A stretch of DNA of 53,766 nucleotides from Bacteroidetes bacterium GWA2_32_17 (GTDB taxonomy: Bacteria > Bacteroidota > Bacteroidia > Bacteroidales > GWA2-32-17): assembly GCA_001769035.1 (NCBI GenBank), contig MENF01000098.1, positions 1 to 53,766 on the forward strand, written 5' to 3'. Under the pieces are notes generated by a model. The model was given only the letters and a program-made list of their open reading frames with translations, did not search any database and had not been told where the DNA came from. The translations under genes were made by a program, and so were the position numbers. This document shows, piece after piece, positions 48,092 through 53,766 of the stretch (positions within the stretch are counted from its first letter, which is position 1; each line of letters starts with the position of its first letter).

Positions 48092-50794
48092 ATGACAAAG
48101 CATTTTATCGTTATTTTTTTATTAGTTATTTTCTCTTTTACAAAAACCGAAAAGAGCTATGCAATTGAGCACGAGAAATCATTATCAAGCAATTTATCTG
48201 ATGAAGGAAATAAATTGTTAAGTAAAGGACAGTTTAGTGCAGCTATTAATGTTTGGCAAAAAGTTTTAGAACAGGATCCCGATAACGCTAATGCCAACTT
48301 TAAAATGGGGATGTGTTATTTTAATTCTATTGACGAGCAACCTAAAGCTTTATTTTATTTTAAGAAAGCTATTAAAAATTTGTCATTAAAATACGATTTT
48401 TTTAATACTATGGAAATGGCTGCTCCCTATGATGCACTATATTTCCTTGGCAATACCTATTTAATAATGGAACAATCAGACAGTGCTTTAATGATGTTTT
48501 TTAAATATGATGATCTCTTTGCAGGCAATCCTCCTATTCCTGTCGAAAAAGTAATCCGAAATTGCATAAATGCAAAAAATGCACTTAAAAACCCAAGAGA
48601 TATAACTCTTAAAAATCCCGGTAAAAATGTAAATACTTCTTTTTCGGAGACAAACCCGGTTATTACTCTTGATAATTCAGTTATGTTTTTTTCCACCCGC
48701 CGGGCATCCAAAGAAGGTAATAAACAAATAAGCAATGTTACCGGAAAATTAGATGAAGATATATATATTACTCAAAAAGATGCTTCAGGAAGATGGGAAA
48801 CGTCTGTTCCTTTTAAATGGAATACAAATAAAGACGAAGCACCACTTTGTATTTCGGCTGATGGCTTAACACTATATTTTTATATGGAAAAAAAAGGTCA
48901 GAAAGATATTTTTCAAAGTAATTACATTGATAAAGTATGGAGTCAGCCAAAGCCGGTTTCTGAAATAAATTCTTCTTCAAACGAAACTGGAGTATCTGTT
49001 TCATCTGATGGAAAATATCTTTATTTCTGCAGCGATAGAGAAGGTGGAAACGGTAAAAATGATATTTATCAATGTATTAAATCTGGAAAGAAATGGGGTA
49101 AACCAAAAAATCTTGGAACCTCTATCAATACTTCATTTAGTGAAGTTTCTCCATTTATTAATCCAAATGGAAAAACTTTATTTTTTAGTACCAATGGATA
49201 TGCTGACGGCATCGGTGGTTTCGATATTTTTTATTCAGAACTAAAAGATGATGGCACATGGACCAAACCCGAAAGTATGGGATTCCCGATAAATACAACC
49301 CGGGATGATTACAATTATTATATAATTGGAGGCGGAACAAGATATTATTCAACAATTCGTGAAGATGCTAATGGATATGATATTTTCAAAATTGAAGGAG
49401 GCGGTTTTGATATTGAAAATATTGACGCAACAGGTCAGGTTGTAACTCTTACAAAAGAAATGAGCGTTACAGATGTGCTTGAAGTTGAGAAAACAGTTGA
49501 AAAAGAAGTGGAAGTTGTTGAAACAATCGAAACAACAGTTGAAGTTATTAGAGAAGTAGAGAAGATTGATGTTGAAAAAGAAAAACAAAAAATGGATTCT
49601 TTGATGACTCTTGCCAGAAATGAAGCTCAGACTGAAAAACAAAAATTTGAAGCCGAAAAGGTGAGAGCCGAGGCTGATAGAATTAAAGCCGAAGCAGATA
49701 TTAAAACAGCCGAAGCCGACAAACTGAAAGCTGATGCAGAAATTAAAAAAGCTGATGCTGATAAAGCAAAGTCCGATGCCGAAAAGGCCAAAGCCGATGC
49801 TACCAAAGCAACTGCCGATGCTGCCAAGGCAAAATCTGATGCCGTTATTGCTGCTGCACAAAAAGCAAAAGATGATCTTGCTAAAGCTAAAGCTGAACTT
49901 GAAATAAAGAAAGTAGAAGCGTCAACTGCTAAAGTTAATTCATTAAAAACTCAGGCTGAGGCTACAAAAGCAAAAAGTGAAGAAGCCAAAGCAAAAAGTG
50001 AAGTCGATAAATTAAAACTTACTACCGACAAAGCTAAAGCTGATGAAAATGTTTTGCAATTAAAAAACCAATTAGCCGAAACAGAAAAACCAAAATACGA
50101 AGCTTTGAAAGCTCAAGCCGATGCTGCTAAAGCAAAAGCTGAAGCCGATAAGCTAAAATCGCAAGAATTATTAGTAGCTGCTCAAAAAGCAAAAGATGAT
50201 GCAGTTATTGCAAAAGTTGAAGTAGCCAAAGCTAATGCCGAGGCAAAAGCATCAGTAGCCCAAAAAGCAAAAGATGATGCCGATAAAGCCAAAGCCGATG
50301 CCGAAATTAAAAAAGCAGAGGCATTAGAAATTCAATCTAATACAATAAAAGTAAAAGCTGAAGCCGATAAAGCTAAAGCTGATGAAATGAAAACAAAGGC
50401 TGAAGCCGATAAAGCTAAAGCCGATGAATCTGCATTGCAGCTAAAAAATAAATTAGCCGAAACAGAAAAACCAAAATACGAAGCACTAAAAATTCAAACT
50501 GAAGCTACAAAGACAAAAGCTGAAGCTGATAAATTAAAATTACAGGATAAACTTGTTGCTGCTCAAAAAGCAAAGGATGATGCAGTTATTGCAAAATCAG
50601 AGACAACAAAAGCAAATGCAGAAATTTTAAAAGCAAAAGCAGAAATAGCCGTTGCCGATAAAGCAAAAGCCGATGCAGCAAAAGCAGATGCCGATGCTAA
50701 AAAAGCGCAGGCAATGGCTGATAAAGCTAAAGCTGATGCTGAAGCAAAACAAGCTCAATTAGAAATTTTGAAATTGCAACCTCCTAAAAAATAG
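48092..50794 (+). CDS. TPR/PD40 propeller protein with a TolA-like Lys/Ala coiled coil
   Basis: The 900-aa protein has a Sec signal (1-24). TPR units follow (~35-115; GNKLLSKGQFSAAINVWQKVLEQDP), then a PD40 beta-propeller (~190-425) with PVITLDNSVMFFSTRR, LCISADGLTLYFYM, VSVSSDGKYLYFCSDREGG and PFINPNGKTLFFSTNG. This TPR-PD40 head is the layout of PorE/OmpA-like envelope proteins linked to T9SS. Instead of a peptidoglycan-binding OmpA domain, residues ~440-895 are a low-complexity helix rich in K, A, E and D ('KAKADAEKAKADA'), ending KLQPPKK. It resembles the spacer of TolA and could span the periplasm. A 381-bp periodic duplication lies in the coil. The gene is divergent from the giant adhesin with 145 bp between, suggesting joint control. 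Confidence 0.8.
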   Translation: MTKHFIVIFLLVIFSFTKTEKSYAIEHEKSLSSNLSDEGNKLLSKGQFSAAINVWQKVLEQDPDNANANFKMGMCYFNSIDEQPKALFYFKKAIKNLSLKYDFFNTMEMAAPYDALYFLGNTYLIMEQSDSALMMFFKYDDLFAGNPPIPVEKVIRNCINAKNALKNPRDITLKNPGKNVNTSFSETNPVITLDNSVMFFSTRRASKEGNKQISNVTGKLDEDIYITQKDASGRWETSVPFKWNTNKDEAPLCISADGLTLYFYMEKKGQKDIFQSNYIDKVWSQPKPVSEINSSSNETGVSVSSDGKYLYFCSDREGGNGKNDIYQCIKSGKKWGKPKNLGTSINTSFSEVSPFINPNGKTLFFSTNGYADGIGGFDIFYSELKDDGTWTKPESMGFPINTTRDDYNYYIIGGGTRYYSTIREDANGYDIFKIEGGGFDIENIDATGQVVTLTKEMSVTDVLEVEKTVEKEVEVVETIETTVEVIREVEKIDVEKEKQKMDSLMTLARNEAQTEKQKFEAEKVRAEADRIKAEADIKTAEADKLKADAEIKKADADKAKSDAEKAKADATKATADAAKAKSDAVIAAAQKAKDDLAKAKAELEIKKVEASTAKVNSLKTQAEATKAKSEEAKAKSEVDKLKLTTDKAKADENVLQLKNQLAETEKPKYEALKAQADAAKAKAEADKLKSQELLVAAQKAKDDAVIAKVEVAKANAEAKASVAQKAKDDADKAKADAEIKKAEALEIQSNTIKVKAEADKAKADEMKTKAEADKAKADESALQLKNKLAETEKPKYEALKIQTEATKTKAEADKLKLQDKLVAAQKAKDDAVIAKSETTKANAEILKAKAEIAVADKAKADAAKADADAKKAQAMADKAKADAEAKQAQLEILKLQPPKK
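50028..50600 (+). repeat. Internal duplication in the coiled-coil coding region
   Basis: About 190 bp around 50028-50219 recur 381 bp (127 codons) later at 50409-50600, sharing long identical runs such as the one encoding LAETEKPKYEAL. Smaller KAKADA-type repeats fill the rest. The codon choice varies between copies, so the array is not brand new. Confidence 0.7.
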
Positions 50795-50857
50795 TTGTTT
50801 TTATAATTGTTATACCGAAAGCATATATATAATAGTCTAATAATCCCAAATTCCGAA

Positions 50858-51104
50858 GCATCGCATACGCATCAAGTTAAGAATTAAAAAATGGGCTAAA
50901 GCCCGCATCAGATGGGGTATTCAAACCCCCCGACATTTATGCCGGGCTATTGATTATAATTGAATAAAATTATTAGCCCCGAACCTGAAGGTCGGGGTAA
51001 ATAGATGCACCACAAAACAGGGGACTTTAGTCCCAATCATTTTATTGAGAATCAGGAGCTTTTAAGTTAAAAAATGGGTTCTTAGCTTGACGCGTATGCG
51101 CTTT
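50858..51104. mobile_element. MITE-like element with terminal inverted repeats
   Basis: The ends at 50858-50883 and 51079-51104 are inverted copies, 21 of 26 bases matching, with the shared core CGCATACGCnTCAAGnTAAGAA. Inside are stable hairpins: GGGCT/AGCCC near 50893, a CCCCGA/TCGGGG stem at 50977-50997, and GGGACT/AGTCCC at 51021-51034. No open frame exists. The layout fits a small non-autonomous repeat element. I found no clear target duplication. Confidence 0.55.
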
Positions 51105-51189
51105 GACGGGATTAAGTTGTTCCAAATTTAATAAGGAGGTCTAAATCTTGAGTTTACCAGCCTTATCGAAAACTAAGACAAAGGTATTT

Positions 51190-51352
51190 TCGGTGAAAAA
51201 AGCGAGAATTCTGATAATAGCGAACCGATGTATACGAGAACCGCTTGGTTTACACTGAGCGAAGTCGAAGTGTACAGTAGTCCCGCTTAAAGGCGGGATA
51301 AATTGTGAGAGGTTCTCCCCATCAGCATTGGCTGGTGGGGCAGTCTACTCGA
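51190..51352 (+). ncRNA. Degraded 3' end of a group II intron
   Basis: The stretch GTATACGAGAACCG near 51231, GTGAGAGGTTCT at 51305-51316, a long hairpin (CCCCATCAGC with GCTGGTGGGG, loop ATTG, 51317-51340) and the closing CTACTCGAT at about 51345-51353 follow the order seen at the 3' end of Bacteroidota group II introns (domains V-VI). The expected short hairpin after GAACCG is replaced by a CACT...AGTG/CCCGC...GCGGG insertion of about 60 bases. No reverse transcriptase or 5' domains remain nearby, so it is a fossil. The call rests on recall of the motif order. Confidence 0.5.
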
Positions 51353-51365
51353 TTAGGGGCTGGTT

Positions 51366-51833
51366 TTATTGTTTATGTTTAAATTGTTTCAATTCTTTCA
51401 ATTGCCATCGTCTTTCGTCAGATACTTTGTCGATGTTATCTGGAAAAACTAACTGAATAGTTTTTATGGCATAGTCAGAGCAAACCATAGCATGTTCTCT
51501 CATATGTCCAACCCCAACAGCTTGTCCAGAAGACCTGATTGCACTTTTTGCTAATTCTGTTTTACATTTTCGTGCAATTTCATGTATTTTAAATCCTGCC
51601 TGTCTGATTTCATGCACACTTGCTTTTCCAATCTGCCATAATTCATTTATTTTAAAACCATTTTCAATTGCTGTTGTGTCATATTCTTCAATTTCTGAGA
51701 AATGTAAAATATGTTTTGAACAATTAATTGCCCATTTAGCCAAGTCAATTTGGTCTGTTTGCTCATATAGCTTATCAATTTCCAATCTTAAGTTCGAGTC
51801 GTCAACTATTTTAATCTTTGCTTTTGTTGCCAT
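51366..51833 (-). CDS. Putative immunity protein, Imm-5-like
   Basis: The 155-aa, signal-less helical protein reads DLAKWAINCSKHILHFSEI...AIENGFKINELWQIGKAS, then KSAIRSSGQAVGVGHMREHAMVCSDYAIKTIQL and DERRWQLKELKQF. This fits the Imm-5-like 'putative immunity protein' family, whose members share an LAxWAxxCxxHxL start, a GxAxxxxHxxxHA centre and an ERxWQ end. Such proteins are thought to neutralise polymorphic or contact-dependent toxins in the cytoplasm. No toxin gene lies beside it, so it looks like an orphan immunity gene carried in an accessory segment. It is bounded by the intron remnant on one side and an attC-like palindrome on the other. Confidence 0.7.
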   Translation of the reverse strand: MATKAKIKIVDDSNLRLEIDKLYEQTDQIDLAKWAINCSKHILHFSEIEEYDTTAIENGFKINELWQIGKASVHEIRQAGFKIHEIARKCKTELAKSAIRSSGQAVGVGHMREHAMVCSDYAIKTIQLVFPDNIDKVSDERRWQLKELKQFKHKQ

Positions 51834-51873
51834 TTCCTAAAACTTAATATTTCTTGGTTCTTTTTATAAACTT

Positions 51874-52008
51874 GCCCTTAACGTTTTAATGTTGAATTTG
51901 GCAGGCTTTTACTTGCAGTTATTGTCAAACCGTTAAAATGTTTGTATATTGTTATAATTGTCAAGTTGCCCATAACAGCCTGCTAAATTTTAACCGTGTA
52001 TTAGCAGC
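51874..52008. repeat. attC-like long imperfect palindrome
   Basis: The inner arms GTTGAATTTGGCAGGC (51891-51906) and GCCTGCTAAATTTTAAC (51978-51994) pair with few mismatches. Outside them lie TTAACG (51879-51884) on the left and CGTGTATTAG (51995-52004) on the right, placed like the R'' and R' core sites of an integron attC. It sits just downstream of the metallopeptidase gene, where a cassette's attC would be. No integrase is in the window. Confidence 0.4.
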
Positions 52009-52052
52009 ATACCGTTTTCTTTTTCCGTTATTATCGTATGATTTCTTCCTCC

Positions 52053-52793
52053 TCAATTTAGCATTAAAATTAACTCTTCATTGAAGAGTTCATTCTTTGC
52101 TTTAGAAATCAACTCTTTTAATGAAACCTTATTTACAAAATACCTGAAGATATAACTATATTTTATGTAGCTCCCTCTGTCTGGTTCTCTCATGATATTA
52201 ATCATTTCCTCTTTGCTGAGAACAATATCTGATTCTGAAAATTGATTTGCTGCATACATTGCAAACCCTTCGTAAAACCAAATAGGTCCCATTGCTTCTT
52301 CATTCCCGTTTAATATTCTCACATGCAATCTATGTGCGATTTCGTGTGTAAGCAATTTTTCAAATGATAGATCTTCAATTCCTTCGGGATATACTTTTGC
52401 ATATAATTCAGGCGATACCGAAACCAAGGTTCTTTTTTCCAATGCAGCACAATATGTGTCTGGTAATTTCATTATAGTGTCAGCTTCTGCAAGTTTTAAC
52501 AACGTTATATTAAAACTATTTTTATTATCAAAAATCATAACACTGTCAATAAATTCTTCTTTTGTTAAAGCATCCCATTCATATTTTTTAGCAAAATTCC
52601 TAATATTTATTCTTGCTGAATTTACATTGGCTTGGAACTCTATTCTCCTGTTTTCTAATGAACTTGGTAAAACTAGTGAAATGGAAATTTGGTCGCTGTT
52701 TTGGGTTACTAATTTTTCATTGATTGAATTTTGATTTCTATTATTGCATGAAATTAAAATGATTGCAATTAAACTGATAGAAATGTATTTCAT
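52053..52793 (-). CDS. Zinc metallopeptidase-like lipoprotein (HExxH)
   Basis: The 246-aa product has a lipoprotein signal (LISC, Cys16). The mature part holds HEIAHRLH (about residues 150-157), an HExxH zinc motif. About 20 residues later comes IWFYEGFAMYAA, whose Glu can serve as the third zinc ligand, as in MA-clan gluzincins. The sequence around it (SFEKLLTHEIAH) fits the peptidase-MA-like group. It should be a membrane-anchored exopeptidase or endopeptidase acting outside the cytoplasm; the substrate is unknown. No propeptide is visible and the catalytic residues look intact. It stands alone between two palindromic regions and may be a mobile cassette gene. Confidence 0.7.
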   Translation of the reverse strand: MKYISISLIAIILISCNNRNQNSINEKLVTQNSDQISISLVLPSSLENRRIEFQANVNSARINIRNFAKKYEWDALTKEEFIDSVMIFDNKNSFNITLLKLAEADTIMKLPDTYCAALEKRTLVSVSPELYAKVYPEGIEDLSFEKLLTHEIAHRLHVRILNGNEEAMGPIWFYEGFAMYAANQFSESDIVLSKEEMINIMREPDRGSYIKYSYIFRYFVNKVSLKELISKAKNELFNEELILMLN

Positions 52794-53086
52794 AATTAGA
52801 ATTTTTGTCGTTAGACGAACAATGACATTTAAATGTTACTATTAATATTTCAAGAAGCACTCATTCAGTTTATTCACTCATGGTTCTGACTAACGTCAGT
52901 CCGTCTAAAAACCCATTTTTTTTTAAATTTTAATCAAATATAAGGCGATTAAACGAGAGAAAAAAATAATTTTTAGTAACCGTTGGTAAAATAAATCGAA
53001 AAATAAAATGCCTTATTTTTGAGCTTATGGGCTTAACAAAAGTCAAAATAAAAAATGCAAGTATTTATTTTTTTGTCGGCTCTAAA

Positions 53087-53232
53087 TAGTGCTTGTCTAT
53101 AAAGTCAGTGTCTGAACTATAATGTTCGAGTTTGAGGCATGCGAAGTTTTGAAAACCAAGGAGTTTACTATAGTAAATGGCTGTTTTCAAAACGAGTATA
53201 ACGAAAAAATCGGACATTATGGACAGACACTA
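53087..53232. mobile_element. 146-bp inverted-repeat element
   Basis: The ends TAGTGCTTGTCTATAAAGTC (53087-53106) and GACATTATGGACAGACACTA (53213-53232) are inverted copies, 16 of 20 matching. The middle contains GTTTTGAAAACC-type and TTTACTATAGTAAA palindromes. It codes for nothing and looks like a minimal MITE or structured repeat. Confidence 0.5.
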
Positions 53233-53298
53233 AATATACGCATGAGAGTTAACATTACATTATTATTAAGGTAGGTTCTAAAAATAAATAATTGCGTC

Positions 53299-53338
53299 AT
53301 GGCAGGCAGTCATCTTGAGCTTGTCGAAAGGCTGCCAT
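53299..53338. repeat. REP-like hairpin
   Basis: ATGGCAG (53299-53305) pairs with CTGCCAT (53332-53338); between them lies the CTTGAGCTTGTCGAAAG stretch common in small bacterial REP elements. Confidence 0.45.
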
Positions 53339-53596
53339 CTCATATCACTCCAATTTTATAGGAGATTATTCGCTTCGCATAGTAGCAAAAGCATTGCTTC
53401 TTAACCCACATTGCAACTTTTTCTGCAAAATTATAAAAAAATCGGTTGATAACTCCTGTTTTTATCAACAATTACAAAGTGCAGAAAATGTATTGCTCAG
53501 ATTATCAGCGATTACGCTTTAAATAATTTATTGGTTTTCAAATGTGTTCCCCCCTGTCCTATTGATAATTAGAATATTACAAACTAATTTTGCTGC

Positions 53597-53766
53597 ATGT
53601 TTATTAAACCATCTTCAAAATATAATAAGACCACAAAAGAGCGTTATTTTATTTACAAATTATGCGAGAGTTATCGCAGAGATTGTGGTACTTATCATCA
53701 CATTATAATAAATTTGGGTAAACTTGAAGAACTGGAAGATGCTGAACATAAAAGGCAGCTTGCATT
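53597..53766 (+). CDS. IS1634-type transposase, N-terminal part, cut by the right edge
   Basis: From the ATG at 53597 the frame stays open to the end of the window. It reads MFIKPSSKYNKTTKERYFIYKL, then CESYRRDCGTYHHIIINLGKLEEL. The pattern 'MFIr...k...G..Yf.YrLvESyR...g.....l.nLG.l..l' is the start of IS1634/IS4-group DDE transposases. The CCCCCCTG stretch 40-50 bp upstream may be near the IS end. Whether the gene is complete cannot be seen. Confidence 0.65.
   Translation, partial: MFIKPSSKYNKTTKERYFIYKLCESYRRDCGTYHHIIINLGKLEELEDAEHKRQLA

Larger units (their letters stand above)
52794..53596. other. Gene-poor repeat region
   Basis: No credible coding sequence is present. From left to right it holds an attC-like inverted repeat (TTAGACGAAC 52811-52820 with GTCCGTCTAA 52899-52908, plus the small hairpin CTGAC/GTCAG at 52886-52899), an inverted-repeat element at 53087-53232, and a REP-like hairpin at 53299-53338. 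The leader of the right-edge transposase follows. Confidence 0.6.

Noticed and set aside
49349-49861. A 170-codon antisense frame opposite the coiled-coil gene
   Set aside because: It mirrors the Lys/Ala repeat codons, giving a Cys/Phe-rich low-complexity sequence with no start context; a typical shadow.

Overview
This is AT-rich DNA from a member of the Bacteroidota, probably a gliding or surface-active organism. The evidence is a PorP/SprF membrane protein, type IX secretion (T9SS) type A and type B sorting domains, several Cys-lipoproteins, promoter matches of the TAnnTTTG type, and repeat families and transposases typical of the phylum. No rRNA, tRNA or CRISPR array was seen.

Region 1 (1-24288) is the most unusual part. 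A run of ten minus-strand genes (24288 down to 823) has gaps of 60 bp or less and one 4-bp overlap, so it looks like a single 23.5-kb operon. In order of transcription it encodes: an S74-type tail-fibre-like protein; a T9SS type B secreted protein; a Skp/OmpH periplasmic chaperone; a lipoprotein; a 2032-aa YD/SpvB-like shell protein; a small secreted protein of possible LolA-like fold; a 2942-aa RHS/YD-repeat protein with a variable C-terminal tip; a lipoprotein placed like an immunity gene; an orphan RHS core-plus-tip module; and a second lipoprotein placed the same way. I read it as a Bacteroidota RHS polymorphic-toxin locus with a B/C-type cocoon architecture, its own chaperone and surface fibre, and a displaced tip/immunity cassette. 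The far left end holds fragments of another RHS gene and of an XRE regulator.

Region 2 (24289-28566) has a second S74 protein with a YadA-like head and a T9SS type A tail. A repeated short motif lies upstream of both fibre genes. Next comes a dead IS256-type (variant Zn-binding) transposase gene split by a 0.4-kb MITE-like element with a readable target-site duplication.

Region 3 (28567-37601) holds a PorP/SprF plus PKD/T9SS type B pair. Divergent from it are an exported WD40-caspase protein and a two-component-type propeller/SpoIIE phosphatase. A small convergent TPR protein follows.

Region 4 (37639-50794) holds a 3435-aa T9SS adhesin with 19 Ig-like repeats. Divergent from it is a TPR/PD40 protein whose C-terminus is a long Lys/Ala-rich coiled coil where relatives carry an OmpA domain.

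Region 5 (50795-53766) is accessory DNA. It has a MITE-like repeat, the probable 3' end of a degraded group II intron, an Imm-5-like immunity protein, a zinc-metallopeptidase lipoprotein, attC-like palindromes, a 146-bp inverted-repeat element, and the start of an IS1634-type transposase at the right edge.
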